Program-made: the position numbers and the translations under genes | Notes under the pieces: generated by a model | Database searches by the model: none | The model's input: the letters and a program-made list of their open reading frames with translations, nothing else | Told to the model about the DNA's origin: nothing | Shown: positions 34,221 to 43,358 of the stretch, one piece after another | How positions within the stretch are numbered: the first letter of the stretch is position 1 | Layout of the letters: each line of letters opens with the position of its first letter | Assembly: GCA_003221035.1 (NCBI GenBank) | Contig: QHUB01000024.1 | Span: 1 to 59,041, forward strand | Direction of reading: 5' to 3' | Length of the DNA stretch: 59,041 bases | Source of the DNA: Gemmatimonadota bacterium | GTDB lineage: Bacteria > Gemmatimonadota > Gemmatimonadetes > Gemmatimonadales > GWC2-71-9

Positions 34221-34720
34221 TGCGGATAACGATAGTTGGCGCGAACCTGCTCAGCGAGCGCTCGGGGCAACGCATCGAGGTCGGCAATGGCCCACGGCCG
34301 GTCCGTGTGCACGACCACTTCGCCGGTACCGGCGTCGACGCCGATGAGTTGCACGCGCACCGAGTCGCGATCCGTCACCATTGGGTCGAGCCGGCCATAG
34401 ATCGCGAGGCCCGCGCTGGTGCGGCGGGCGAGATCGAGCGCGGCGATTTCCGACCGCGCTTGCCCCTGCCAGCGTTCGCGCACGACATCCTGCGATACGG
34501 CGGCGAGCGGCGGGACGCTGTCGAGCTGCTTGGTGAGGCCGACCGCCAGCCGCACGCGCCAGGCTTCGAGTCCGGGGACGAAGATGTCGAACGGCGCGAC
34601 CGCAGCGAGTCGAGGATTGAGAGCATGGCGCCGTGCATAGCGCGCAAAGCTTAGTGCGCCGGCCACCGTGAGAATCACGACCACCGCGGAAAAGAGCAGC
34701 AGCAGACGTTTGGAGCTCAC
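34217..34720 (-). CDS. membrane-anchored FlgO-like protein
   Basis: A 167-residue protein with an N-terminal transmembrane helix (LLLLFSAVVVILTVAGALS). The rest follows the pattern of the FlgO-like domain in the adjacent kinase: a first strand (RLAAVAPFDI), then LAVGLTKQLDSV, VSQDVV, an ALDLARRTSAGLAIYG strand-helix pair and RVQLIGVDAGTGEVV. It overlaps the kinase start by 4 bases. It may be a competing or assisting module of the kinase sensor. No enzyme motif is present. Confidence 0.75.
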   Translation of the reverse strand: MSSKRLLLLFSAVVVILTVAGALSFARYARRHALNPRLAAVAPFDIFVPGLEAWRVRLAVGLTKQLDSVPPLAAVSQDVVRERWQGQARSEIAALDLARRTSAGLAIYGRLDPMVTDRDSVRVQLIGVDAGTGEVVVHTDRPWAIADLDALPRALAEQVRANYRYPQ

Positions 34721-34739
34721 GAGGTGGGATCCGGCGAGC

Positions 34740-35171
34740 TCACTGCTTGCGCATCACCGGCGTTGTTGCTCCACGACTGTTTGGCATCAGTGCCAGCCGC
34801 ACCGTGCCGTCGGGATGATACTCGGGCACGAACAGCGCCGGCTCCGGGTCGTTGTCGGTTCGATGCGTCGCGCGGCTGATCATCACGCCGACGGTTCTCA
34901 GCCGGGTCTTTTGGTAGTGTGTGACGGCGAATCGAGCCAGCTGCTCCGCGAACGCGGCGTGCTCCTTCGGCTCGAGCGCCGCGCGAGCGTCGTCGAAGAC
35001 CGCGACCACCATGTACGTCGTGTCCATGACGACGACCATGGCCTGCGCGACGTGGAACTCGCTCTGAATGTCCTTCTGCAGCTGCAGTTGAAATTTGGGA
35101 AGCACGTCGCAGCCCAGCGCCAGCGTAAGCGCGCAGCCGAGGGACAGGAGAAGGCGGTTGTGCTCGGGCAT
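34740..35171 (-). CDS. unknown lipoprotein, 143 residues
   Basis: The ATG at 35171 gives MPEHNRLLLSLGCALTLALGC, a lipoprotein signal with the lipobox LALGC; longer starts would bury this signal. The mature part is about 120 residues with an amphipathic helix (FQLQLQKDIQSEFHVAQ) and strands (MVVVMDTTYMVVAVFDD). No family recognised. It precedes the FlgO-like and kinase genes with a 19-base gap and is likely cotranscribed with them. Confidence 0.7.
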   Translation of the reverse strand: MPEHNRLLLSLGCALTLALGCDVLPKFQLQLQKDIQSEFHVAQAMVVVMDTTYMVVAVFDDARAALEPKEHAAFAEQLARFAVTHYQKTRLRTVGVMISRATHRTDNDPEPALFVPEYHPDGTVRLALMPNSRGATTPVMRKQ

Positions 35172-35271
35172 TTTTTTGACGAGGCTCCGCCGGAAATTCG
35201 CCTCCCGGCCCCGGGGGCGCAATGCAGAATCGGTGACCGGCCGTTGAAGCATCTCGATTACCGTGGGGCGC

Positions 35272-36153
35272 ATGGTTACCGTGTGCACGGTCCTGCCCCC
35301 GCCCGAGCGGCCGCGGCTCGATGCCGCCGGAGACGGCTGCTTCAACGCGCTGCATGCCGACTCGTTGCGCGAAGCGCTGTATGTCGCGAGGCGCCGTCGG
35401 GTCGATGCCGTCATTATTTCCGTGCATCGCTGCCACGGCGAGGCGTTACCGGGCATCGCGCGATTCGTGCGCGAGTTCCCCGCCATTCCCGCCGTCGCAC
35501 TGGTCTCGCATCACGATCGCGAAGCCACGGAAACCCTGCTCCGTCTCGGCGCCACAGGTGTGCGCAACGCGGTGGACTGCAGGGAGCCCGATGGCTGGCG
35601 GAGGCTGCGCGACCTGGTCGGCCATCCGGCATCCCCCGTCGCCGCCCGCATACTGGCCCGGCTGATTCCGGCGCTCGGCCGTCCGCCCGAGCCCACACCT
35701 TCCGAAGAGACGCGCCTGTTCTTTGAGGCGATCGCGCAGCTGGCGCCGGCCCTCAGCACGGTGCGCAGCCTCGCCCGCCACCTGCGTGTTCTGCCCAGCA
35801 CTTTGATGTCGCGCTTTCACCGTGCGGATATCCCTTCGCCCAAGAGCTACCTGGCCGGCATGCGGCTGCTGCATGCCGCTTTCCTCTTTCAGAACCCAGG
35901 CCTGTCGGTCTCGGACGTGGCCTATCGGATGGATTACTCGTCACCCCAGAGCTTCGGCCGCCATCTGCGCGCCGTGCTGGGCGTGACCGCGACTGAGTTT
36001 CGACAGCGGTTTTCGTTCGATGTGGCGCTGGCGCGATACATCGACCTGCTGATCACCCCGTACCGGGAGGCCCTGCGTGCGTTTCACCCCTTCAACGCGG
36101 GGTCGTGGGACCAAGGCCCGAGCGCCGCAGCGGTCTTCTGGACGGGGTCCTAA
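35272..36153 (+). CDS. AraC-type regulator with receiver-like N-terminus
   Basis: 293 residues from the ATG; a GTG at 35263 would add three. The N-terminal 130 residues fold like a response-regulator receiver (VDAVIISVHRC, AVALVSHHDREATE, LGATGVRNAV), but no clear phosphoacceptor Asp is seen, so it may be unphosphorylated. The C-terminal 110 residues are a double helix-turn-helix of AraC type: LARHLRVLPSTLMSRFHR and VSDVAYRMDYSSPQSFGRHLR. The target is unknown. It converges on the chemoreceptor gene with only a 3-base gap. Confidence 0.8.
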   Translation: MVTVCTVLPPPERPRLDAAGDGCFNALHADSLREALYVARRRRVDAVIISVHRCHGEALPGIARFVREFPAIPAVALVSHHDREATETLLRLGATGVRNAVDCREPDGWRRLRDLVGHPASPVAARILARLIPALGRPPEPTPSEETRLFFEAIAQLAPALSTVRSLARHLRVLPSTLMSRFHRADIPSPKSYLAGMRLLHAAFLFQNPGLSVSDVAYRMDYSSPQSFGRHLRAVLGVTATEFRQRFSFDVALARYIDLLITPYREALRAFHPFNAGSWDQGPSAAAVFWTGS

Positions 36154-36156
36154 TCT

Positions 36157-37848
36157 CTAGTCGGCAGCCGGCCTGACTTGTTGATCTTTCGTGCGCTCAT
36201 CGCGCCGCAGAACCGAAAACCGCGCCATACCGCCACGCAAGCGCTCGGCAAGCTGAGCCAGCTGCTGGGACGTCGCCGTCAACTCGCCCATCGAAGTGAT
36301 CTGGGCCTCGGTCGCGGCGGCCGTACTGTTGGCACTTTCAGAGGAAGCTGTCGAGATACTGGCGACTTGCTGTAATGATTTTGCCAGCTCGGCGAGCCGG
36401 TGCGCCTGGCTTCGTGACACGTCCGCCGTCGCGTTGACGAGGTCCCCCATGAGCTGCACGCCCTGATGCAGCTCCTGGAGCGCGCCGTCGGCTTCAGCCG
36501 CCACGGCACCGATATCGCGGACTTTGGCTTCCCCCGATTGCATCGCGCGGGCAGCCGCCTCAATGCCCGTCCGCAAATCGCTGACGAGCTCGGCGACTTC
36601 GCGCGCCGACTTCGCGGCCTCGGCGGCGAGCGAGCGCACTTCGTCGGCGACGACGGCGAACCCCTCCCCATGCTCTTCGGCGCGCGCCGCTTCGATCGCC
36701 GCGTTGAGCGCGAGCAGATGTGTCTGCCGCGCGATGCGGGCAATCGTCTGCGCAAAGACGCCGATCCGCTCCGACATCCCGGACAGGCCGGCGACCGTCG
36801 ACGCAGTCGCCCGCACCTCTTCACCCACGGCGCGCAGGGTCGCGCTGGCGCGCGCGACCCGCTCGCGCCCACGCTCCGCCGCGCCCACCAGCCGGGACGC
36901 ATCGACCTGCATCAGCTCGGCGCGCACCCGGAGCGATTCCGCCTGATCGGCGGCCTTGGCGCTTTCGCCGCGCGCCCCGTCTGCCAGGCCGCGCTGATCG
37001 CCAAGATCGCCGGCGAGCCTCTGCGACGTCTGCGTCAACGACTCGGTGGTGGCGTGCAGCTGCTCCGCGGCCGCGGCCAGCTCTTCGGCGAACGCCGCGA
37101 CTTCGTCGGCTTCGTGCTGTACCGAGGAAATCGTCGCGCCGATTTCCTCGAGCATACGGTTGAAGCTCTTTTCGAGAAACCCGAGCTCGTCGGCTTCGGC
37201 GGCCGCCGCACGCACGGCAAGAAAACCCTGCTCCGCTTCGCCCATGACGCTGCGCGCGCGGCGAATGCGCTGGATCAGCGTCGCGGGAATCCGTTTGAGC
37301 GCCATGGCTACGACGATGAACACGCCGGTCTCGAGGAAAGCCGTGGTGTCGAGGCCGCTGCCCCCCGGCTGCAGCTGCCCGTGCGCCCAGCTCGCGAGCA
37401 GATAGGCGATCGACGCAACCAGCACGAGGAAGTCACCGACCGCTTGCCCTTGATCGAATGCGTAGGGCAGCACTGCAATGAACAGTGCCGCGACCACACC
37501 GCCGTGCCCGAACCACAGCACGAGCACGTTGACCAACACGACATCGAGCAGCGGCAGCATATAGATGAACCACCAGCGATACCAACCGCGCTCGTTGATC
37601 ATGCCGACGATCGCATTCAGCACCGCAGCCCCGCCGGCGAACAACACAATCGTACCAAAGCTGATGTCGGTGATTCCACCGAGCTTGCCGAGCACGCCGA
37701 GCACGAGGAGCGCGGCGGCGACGGCCCAGCGGCGACGGTGGCTGCGCTCGAACGTCTCGAGATCTTTGAAGCGCTGCTCGAGCGCCGTCGCGTCGTCGTG
37801 CCAGCCGCGAGCGCGAGCCGCGAACGAAAGCGGCCGGGGTTCGGTCAC
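36157..37848 (-). CDS. methyl-accepting chemotaxis-type protein
   Basis: A 563-residue receptor. About five or six transmembrane helices occupy residues 38-185 with only short loops, so there is no classical periplasmic ligand domain. A HAMP-like segment follows (about 190-245), then the long cytoplasmic coiled coil. The signalling hairpin reads [34 protein letters not shown]; the usual Asn of QTNLLALNA is His. No che genes are in the window. It overlaps pyrE by 4 bases, so expression may be coupled. Confidence 0.88.
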   Translation of the reverse strand: MTEPRPLSFAARARGWHDDATALEQRFKDLETFERSHRRRWAVAAALLVLGVLGKLGGITDISFGTIVLFAGGAAVLNAIVGMINERGWYRWWFIYMLPLLDVVLVNVLVLWFGHGGVVAALFIAVLPYAFDQGQAVGDFLVLVASIAYLLASWAHGQLQPGGSGLDTTAFLETGVFIVVAMALKRIPATLIQRIRRARSVMGEAEQGFLAVRAAAAEADELGFLEKSFNRMLEEIGATISSVQHEADEVAAFAEELAAAAEQLHATTESLTQTSQRLAGDLGDQRGLADGARGESAKAADQAESLRVRAELMQVDASRLVGAAERGRERVARASATLRAVGEEVRATASTVAGLSGMSERIGVFAQTIARIARQTHLLALNAAIEAARAEEHGEGFAVVADEVRSLAAEAAKSAREVAELVSDLRTGIEAAARAMQSGEAKVRDIGAVAAEADGALQELHQGVQLMGDLVNATADVSRSQAHRLAELAKSLQQVASISTASSESANSTAAATEAQITSMGELTATSQQLAQLAERLRGGMARFSVLRRDERTKDQQVRPAAD

Positions 37849-38423
37849 TTGGGAGACCCCAAGTCGAGATCGGACGCCGTGAGAAACGCCTCGACGAGAA
37901 ATCCGTCCCGCTCGATCGCTTCACGACCACCCTCTTCGCGATCGAGCACCGCCATGACGCCGAGCACGTGGCCACCCTCGCGCTGGACGGCGTTGATCGC
38001 GTCGCGGGCCGAGCCGCCGGTCGTGAGCACGTCCTCGACGATGACGACGGAGTAGCCGGCGGCAAAGCACCCCTCGATGCGTTGACCGGTGCCGTGGTCC
38101 TTCGGCTGCTTCCGGACCGTAAACGCGTCGAGCAATTGGCCGCGCCGACGCGCCGTCAGCGCGAGCGCGTAGGCGATGGGATCGGCACCGAGGGTGAGCC
38201 CTCCTACGGCGCGGGGGGTCCATCCCCGGACGGCCAGACGATCGAGGCCCAGGCCGCCGACGACCGCCAGGCCGTCGCCGGACATCGTGGTGAGCCGCGC
38301 GTCGACGTAAAAGGACGAGCGCCGTCCCGAGGAGAGCACGAAATCACCTCGACGGACGGAGCGGGCGAGGAGCAGGTCCTTGAGGGTATTCCTGAGGTAG
38401 TAGTAGTCGCTACTACTCTTCAC
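37845..38423 (-). CDS. pyrE: orotate phosphoribosyltransferase
   Basis: A 192-residue PyrE joining orotate and PRPP to make OMP in pyrimidine synthesis. The PRPP loop [17 protein letters not shown] is intact; [12 protein letters not shown] and [11 protein letters not shown], the flexible loop, are as expected. The GTG start overlaps the end of a kinase gene by 11 bases at an AGTAGTAG/CTACTACT hairpin (38399-38417), which encodes the SSSDYYY N-terminus. The N-terminal end could begin slightly later. Confidence 0.93.
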   Translation of the reverse strand: MKSSSDYYYLRNTLKDLLLARSVRRGDFVLSSGRRSSFYVDARLTTMSGDGLAVVGGLGLDRLAVRGWTPRAVGGLTLGADPIAYALALTARRRGQLLDAFTVRKQPKDHGTGQRIEGCFAAGYSVVIVEDVLTTGGSARDAINAVQREGGHVLGVMAVLDREEGGREAIERDGFLVEAFLTASDLDLGSPK

Positions 38424-39330
38424 TTTGCCGCTTATTTACGATGTTTTTCAGGGCACGGAAGAGCCCGCGCGATTTGCCGACATCCTTCGTTTGCACAAGA
38501 CCCGCCTCCAGCTCGTCCGCGAATTCGGTGACCGTGCCTTGACGCTCGTCGGGGTGTCGTGACAGGCCTTTCATCACCGCCGCTTCGAGTGCGGGCGGAA
38601 ATTTGCGCTCGCCGGCGCCCGAGAGCGGTGTCGGTTTGCCGCTCAAGAGTTGCTGGAAGAGCTCGCGGGGGCTCCGCCCGTCGTGCGGGTGGCGTCCCGT
38701 GAGCATGTAGTATGTGATCTTCGCCAGGCTGTAAATATCCGCGCGGCCGTCCACCAGTTCGCCGGAGAGGGCTTCGGGCGCGACATACTGCAAGGTGCCC
38801 ACGAAAAAACCGGTGCGCGTCAGCCGTTCTTCGAGCGGCTGCTCCGCGTCCCGCGCGATACCGAAATCGAGCAGCTTCACCGTGCGCGTGTGCGGGTCGT
38901 AAATGATGTTTTCTGGCTTCAAGTCGCGATGGATGATCCCTGCGGCATGCGCGGCGGCGAGCGCATCGGCAAGCTGGCGCACCAGCGCGACGGCGTCCGG
39001 GGCGGCGAGCGGTCCTTCACGGTGTAAGAAATCCGCGAGCGGTTCGCCGCTGGCCCACTGGAGGGCGAGATAGTACAAGCCGTCCGCTTCGCCGAAGTCG
39101 TAGGTGCGAACCACGCCCGGATGCACCACGCGAGACCCATAGCCGGCCTCTCGCAGGAAGCGTTTGACCACAACGGGGTCGCTCCTGAGACCCTCGCGCA
39201 ATACCTTGAACGCACAGGCGCCGCGCTCAGGGTGATCGGCGCGGTACACCTCCGCCGTTCCTCCTTCGCCGACGCGCTCGAGGAGGCGGTAGCCGGCGAT
39301 AGACCTGCCGGCCAGGTTTTCGAGGGCCAT
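38413..39330 (-). CDS. soluble Ser/Thr protein kinase
   Basis: From the ATG at 39330 (MALENLAGRSIAGY) the product has 305 residues. Motifs: VGEGGTAEVYRAD, ACAFKVLREG lysine, HRDLKPEN, DFGIARD and the LQYVAPEAL activation-loop end, DGRADIYSLAKI. A short basic tail follows the domain; no transmembrane helix. It leads a unit kinase-pyrE-chemoreceptor. The start codon overlaps the ATG of the divergent GWxTD gene as CATG. Confidence 0.92.
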   Translation of the reverse strand: MALENLAGRSIAGYRLLERVGEGGTAEVYRADHPERGACAFKVLREGLRSDPVVVKRFLREAGYGSRVVHPGVVRTYDFGEADGLYYLALQWASGEPLADFLHREGPLAAPDAVALVRQLADALAAAHAAGIIHRDLKPENIIYDPHTRTVKLLDFGIARDAEQPLEERLTRTGFFVGTLQYVAPEALSGELVDGRADIYSLAKITYYMLTGRHPHDGRSPRELFQQLLSGKPTPLSGAGERKFPPALEAAVMKGLSRHPDERQGTVTEFADELEAGLVQTKDVGKSRGLFRALKNIVNKRQSEE

Positions 39331-40753
39331 GGGGGATTTGGCGAAACTAACGTCCGGCTTGAAGGCTCGGCAAGTGACGCGATGGGTGAAGTTTGTCGTG
39401 GCCATGCTCGGTCTGAATGGTTGTGGATCGCTGCAGCCGTCGGGGGCGCCCGGGCGCGCCGCCGGCCACGGCGCCGCGTCGCCGCGCCTGTTCGATGCGT
39501 CCGCAGTCTACCGCTCGCTGGGGGCGCTCGTCGGCGGGGGCACATTGCCGTTCGTCGCCTCGGTCCGTTATCTCGCCGGGCCGACACCCGATTCCACGCT
39601 GGCTCTGTTCTCGGTCTCGCTGACCAATCAGACGCTCACGTTTCAGCGCCGTGGGGACGCCGAATTCGTGGCCGAATACCACGTCGAAGCGTCCTTCTGG
39701 AGGGATAGCACCAACCTCCAACCGGTGCGGCAGATCTCCAGCGATGAGCAAGTGCGCGTGCGGAATTTCCAGGAGACGCTGCGCAACGACGAAAGCGTGA
39801 TCTTTCAGCAATTCATCGCCGTGCCCCCCGGCGTCTACACGGTCGGCGCCCTCGTCCGCGATCGCAACGGCCCCGCATTTGCCCGCGCCGAGCGCATCGA
39901 TACGGTGCCGCGCTTCGACGCACCCGGGCTCAGTAAACCCGTGGCCGTCTATACCGCCGAAGGCAGGCTGGGACGCGGCGTCCCGCCCCGGCTCGTCGCG
40001 AATCCGCGAGCCACGCTGCCCTATGGTCCCGACTCCATGCACTTCTATGTCGAACATTACGGCGGGGAGGGGGCGGATACCGAGATCGCGGCGATCGAAG
40101 CCCGCGTCGTCGACGCCGGGAAACAAGAATTGTGGCGCGACAGCGTGCCGCTGGCCGGGAGCCAGGATGTCGCGTGGGCGACGATCGTGATCGTGCCGTC
40201 GAAACTGCCCGTGGGGGCGGCTGAGCTGCAGACGGTCGCGGGGAGGGATACCACGCGCGCCCGGTTCCTGGTGAGTTTCTCCAATCAGTGGGTGATCACG
40301 AATTTCGATGAAATGATGAGCCTCCTCCGGTACTTCGACCGCCAGGACTGGGTCGATTCATTGCGCCGCTCGACTCCCGAGCGCCGGCCAGACGTCTGGC
40401 GGGACTTCTGGAAGGCGACCGATCCCGTGCCGCTCACACCGGAAAACGAGGCGTTGGACGACTACTTCCGGCGCGTGCAGCAGGCGAACATCCGGTTCCC
40501 GGACGAAGGCGGTCCGGGCTGGCTCACGGAGCGCGGCGAAGTCTTCATCACGCTCGGCGAGGCCGATGAAATGATCGATCTCACGAACACGATGGAGCGA
40601 AGCGGGATGCGCGTGTTACGGTGGACGTATACGTCCCAGAAGCTGACCCTCTATTTCCAGGATCAAACGGGCTTCAGCCATTTCCGGCTCACCCCCTCGT
40701 CGCGCTCCGATTATCAGCGCGTGCTGATGCACGTGAGACAGTCACGGCAGTGA
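39329..40753 (+). CDS. GWxTD-domain lipoprotein
   Basis: Up to 474 residues from the ATG at 39329; a GTG at 39386 gives a compact lipoprotein signal (MKFVVAMLGLNGC) and may be the real start. Middle strands (FSVSLTNQTLTFQRRG) form a beta domain. The C-terminal GWxTD domain (about residues 360-470) has NEALDDYFRRVQQANIRF, PGWLTERGEVFITLGEADE and WTYTSQKLTLYFQD; the family GW-x-T[DE]RG is present. The molecular role of GWxTD proteins is not established. It overlaps the following transglycosylase by 4 bases. Confidence 0.85.
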   Translation: MGDLAKLTSGLKARQVTRWVKFVVAMLGLNGCGSLQPSGAPGRAAGHGAASPRLFDASAVYRSLGALVGGGTLPFVASVRYLAGPTPDSTLALFSVSLTNQTLTFQRRGDAEFVAEYHVEASFWRDSTNLQPVRQISSDEQVRVRNFQETLRNDESVIFQQFIAVPPGVYTVGALVRDRNGPAFARAERIDTVPRFDAPGLSKPVAVYTAEGRLGRGVPPRLVANPRATLPYGPDSMHFYVEHYGGEGADTEIAAIEARVVDAGKQELWRDSVPLAGSQDVAWATIVIVPSKLPVGAAELQTVAGRDTTRARFLVSFSNQWVITNFDEMMSLLRYFDRQDWVDSLRRSTPERRPDVWRDFWKATDPVPLTPENEALDDYFRRVQQANIRFPDEGGPGWLTERGEVFITLGEADEMIDLTNTMERSGMRVLRWTYTSQKLTLYFQDQTGFSHFRLTPSSRSDYQRVLMHVRQSRQ

Positions 40754-42996
40754 GACGCTCCGCAGTGGCGGGGGCAGTGGTAGCACTGCTGGCCGCGGCG
40801 GCGGGGGGCGCCTCGCTGCGCGCGCAAGCCGCCGCACAGCCTGATCATACTGCCACCTATCGCGCTGATTCCCTACGCCTGTCCGGCAGGCCCTGGCACG
40901 CGGCCGAGACGTTGCTCGCCGCCGCGCGTCGCGACCCGAATCCGAACGCGTTCCTGATCGTCGAAGGCGCCAAGGCTGAGGTTCATGCGCGGCGCTTCGA
41001 TCACGCACGGACGCTCCTCGTGGATCAGCCGTGGCTGTCCGATTACGCCGACGGCGAGGCCCTGGCCGTTTTGGGGCAGGCTGAGTTCGGTCTCGGCCGA
41101 TTCGCGGACGCGGCGGCGCATTTCCGGATGGCCGCGACCCGCGCACCCGCAGCGCGCAGGCCGCTACTGGCAGTGCGCGCTGGCGTCGCGTTCGACGCCG
41201 CCGGCCAGCCCGACAGCGCCGCAGTTGCATTCGCCGCAGCGCGCGCCGGCGGCAAGCTCGCGAGCATCGACTCCTGGCTCCGCGTGCGGCAGGCGCGCGT
41301 CACGCGCGATACCGCGCTCGCGTCGCAGCTGCTTGATGGGATACCGGCGCCGGCCGCCCGCGGCGCCCCCGTCGCGCGGGCGCTCTCGTTCCTGCTCGCC
41401 GCTGACACGACTCGCGCCCTCGCCGCCTTCGCCGCGGCGGGAAAAGGGCTCGACGCGGCGCGGCTCGCGCTCGCCACCGGTGATTCCGCGCGTGCGCGCA
41501 CGCTGCTCTACGGACTCCTCGCCCGCGATCCATTGAGCGACGATGGTGCCGCGGCGGTGAGCCTCGCGATTGGTCCGCTGCCGCCGCGGTCCCCGGATGA
41601 GCATGTCGCCCTTGGCCGTGCACTCAACCGCCGCACAACGGTGCGAGACGCGCGGATTCACGTGGAGCATGCGCTGCGCGCCGGCGACTCGAGCGCCGCC
41701 ACGATGCTGTTCTACGGTGAGCTGCTGATCGCCTCGGGGAGGCTGCGTGATGCGGTGCGGGCGTACACGGCGGCGGCTCGCGATTCTGCCGCACGGCCCC
41801 TTGCCACCTATCGGCGCGCGCGCGTGCTCGTGCGACTGGGCGACTCGAGCGCGAGCGCCGCGTTGTCGGAATTCGCCGAGCGCTATCCCGGCGACTCCGC
41901 AGCCCCCGGCGCGCTGTACATCCTCGGCGACATGAACGACGGGCGCAACGACTGGAATCAGGCCAGCCGCTGGTACACCGCGCTGATCACGCGTTTCCCC
42001 GTCGATGCGCGAGCATCGCTCGCCCGCTTCCGCCTGGCGGCCCGCGCCGAGAGCGCCCGCGATCCGGACAGCGCCGCGGTCCTATACCAGTCGGAAATCG
42101 ACGCGGGAGGTCCGCAGCGCACCGCGGCGCGCTTCTGGCTCGGTAAGATGGCGGAGGCGCGCGGCGACACTGGAGGAGCCCGCCGTATCTGGGTCGCGCT
42201 CGCACATGAGGATTCGCTGGGCTATTACGGAATGCGCGCGCGGCGCGAGACCAATCTCGGTCCGCTGGAATTCACGCCGGCCGCCGTTCCGGCCACGCAT
42301 CCGCCGCCGGCGATCGCTGCCGGTCTCGCGCGCATCGACACGCTCCTGCTCGCCGGTCTCGACAGCGACGCGCAGGCCGAGGTGCGCGTGGTCCTGGCCA
42401 AGCCGCCGCAGGATCTCGAGTCGCTCTTGGCGTGGAGCGAGGGGCTGGCCAGCCGTGGCTACGGCTCCGCCGGCGTTCGACTCGGTTGGCAGGCCGCGCT
42501 GCTCGCGCCGGGCGATGTCCGCGTATTGCGCGCAATCTTCCCCTGGCCGAACCGCGCGGCCGTCGAAGCCGAGGCACAGGAGTTCGGCGTCGATGCTCTG
42601 CTGCTCGCGGCACTCGTCCGTCAGGAGAGCGTGTTCGACGTCGAAGCCTTGTCGCCCGCGGGCGCGCGCGGGCTGGTGCAGCTGCTTCCCAGCACCGCGT
42701 CCCTCATGGCGCGCGGGCTCGATGTGACCTTCTTCCCCGAGTGGATCACCGTCCCCGACCTGAATCTCCATCTCGGCGCGGCTCATCTCGCGGACCTGCT
42801 CAAGCGCTTCGGTCGCGTGGACGCCGCGGTTGCCGCCTACAACGCGGGACCGATGCCGGTGCGGCGCTGGCTCGAGCGCGCCGGCGCTGACGATCCCGAC
42901 CGCTTTATCGAATTGATCCCGTATCCGGAAACCCGCGGCTACGTCCGCAGCCTGTTGCGGAATCGGGAGTTGTATCGGGCGTTGTACGAACCGTAG
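40750..42996 (+). CDS. soluble-type lytic murein transglycosylase (SLT)
   Basis: The GTG at 40750 overlaps the previous stop and opens a signal peptide (AGAVVALLAAAAGGASLRAQ), giving 748 residues. Long helical repeats (about 40-590) are of the Slt70 superhelical type. The C-terminal SLT domain (about 605-748) has the catalytic Glu in RQESVFDVEALSPAGARGLVQ, then QLLPSTA and AVAAYNAGPMPV. It cleaves glycan strands with anhydromuramyl formation. No promoter is seen, consistent with coupling to the GWxTD gene. Confidence 0.92.
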   Translation: MRRSAVAGAVVALLAAAAGGASLRAQAAAQPDHTATYRADSLRLSGRPWHAAETLLAAARRDPNPNAFLIVEGAKAEVHARRFDHARTLLVDQPWLSDYADGEALAVLGQAEFGLGRFADAAAHFRMAATRAPAARRPLLAVRAGVAFDAAGQPDSAAVAFAAARAGGKLASIDSWLRVRQARVTRDTALASQLLDGIPAPAARGAPVARALSFLLAADTTRALAAFAAAGKGLDAARLALATGDSARARTLLYGLLARDPLSDDGAAAVSLAIGPLPPRSPDEHVALGRALNRRTTVRDARIHVEHALRAGDSSAATMLFYGELLIASGRLRDAVRAYTAAARDSAARPLATYRRARVLVRLGDSSASAALSEFAERYPGDSAAPGALYILGDMNDGRNDWNQASRWYTALITRFPVDARASLARFRLAARAESARDPDSAAVLYQSEIDAGGPQRTAARFWLGKMAEARGDTGGARRIWVALAHEDSLGYYGMRARRETNLGPLEFTPAAVPATHPPPAIAAGLARIDTLLLAGLDSDAQAEVRVVLAKPPQDLESLLAWSEGLASRGYGSAGVRLGWQAALLAPGDVRVLRAIFPWPNRAAVEAEAQEFGVDALLLAALVRQESVFDVEALSPAGARGLVQLLPSTASLMARGLDVTFFPEWITVPDLNLHLGAAHLADLLKRFGRVDAAVAAYNAGPMPVRRWLERAGADDPDRFIELIPYPETRGYVRSLLRNRELYRALYEP

Positions 42997-43005
42997 AAAT
43001 CCCGC

Positions 43006-43036
43006 TTGACAGTTTTCTGCGTGACGGGTCTTTTCT
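43006..43036 (+). promoter_or_regulatory. candidate promoter of cold-shock gene
   Basis: A consensus TTGACA (43006-43011) lies 77 bases before the GTG start. A matching -10 is less clear; TTTTCT at 43031-43036 is 19 bases away. The leader of about 40 bases precedes the GGGAGG ribosome binding site (43071-43076), 6 bases before GTG. Confidence 0.5.
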
Positions 43037-43082
43037 AGGCCGTCCACGATAGGCTGGGAACAGACTCTGCGGGAGGCGGATC

Positions 43083-43283
43083 GTGATCAAGGGAAAGGTG
43101 AAGTGGTTCAATGACGCCAAGGGGTACGGGTTCATTGAACAGGAAGGCGGCGAAGACGTGTTTGTGCATTTCTCCTCCATCCAGATGGACGGCTTCAAGA
43201 CGCTCGCCGAGGGTCAGGTGGTGGAGTTCGAAGTGAAGCAGGGAGACAAAGGGCTCCACGCCACCAACGTCGTGCGCGTCTAA
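43083..43283 (+). CDS. cold-shock domain protein
   Basis: A 66-residue CSD protein with both RNA-binding motifs: KGYGFIE (RNP1) and DVFVHFSSI (RNP2), between a standard [11 protein letters not shown] start and a LHATNVVRV end. It binds single-stranded nucleic acids and loosens mRNA structure. GTG start with a strong ribosome binding site, consensus -35 and its own terminator make it a single-gene unit. Confidence 0.97.
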   Translation: MIKGKVKWFNDAKGYGFIEQEGGEDVFVHFSSIQMDGFKTLAEGQVVEFEVKQGDKGLHATNVVRV

Positions 43284-43315
43284 CGCGCGCCCTCTTCACC
43301 CGACCGTCAGTTTCC

Positions 43316-43351
43316 AACCCCGGGACCCCCTTGGCCCCGGGGTTTAGTTTT
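43316..43351 (+). terminator. terminator of cold-shock gene
   Basis: AACCCCGGG (43316-43324) pairs with CCCGGGGTT (43336-43344) around an 11-base loop and is followed by TAGTTTTC. It lies 33 bases after the stop. Confidence 0.85.
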
Positions 43352-43358
43352 CTCGCCT

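Noticed and set aside
38399-38417. AGTAGTAG/CTACTACT repeats near pyrE seen as a second DnaA-trio track
   Set aside because: It is coding (Ser/Tyr run), short, without DnaA boxes or AT-rich flank, and away from dnaA.
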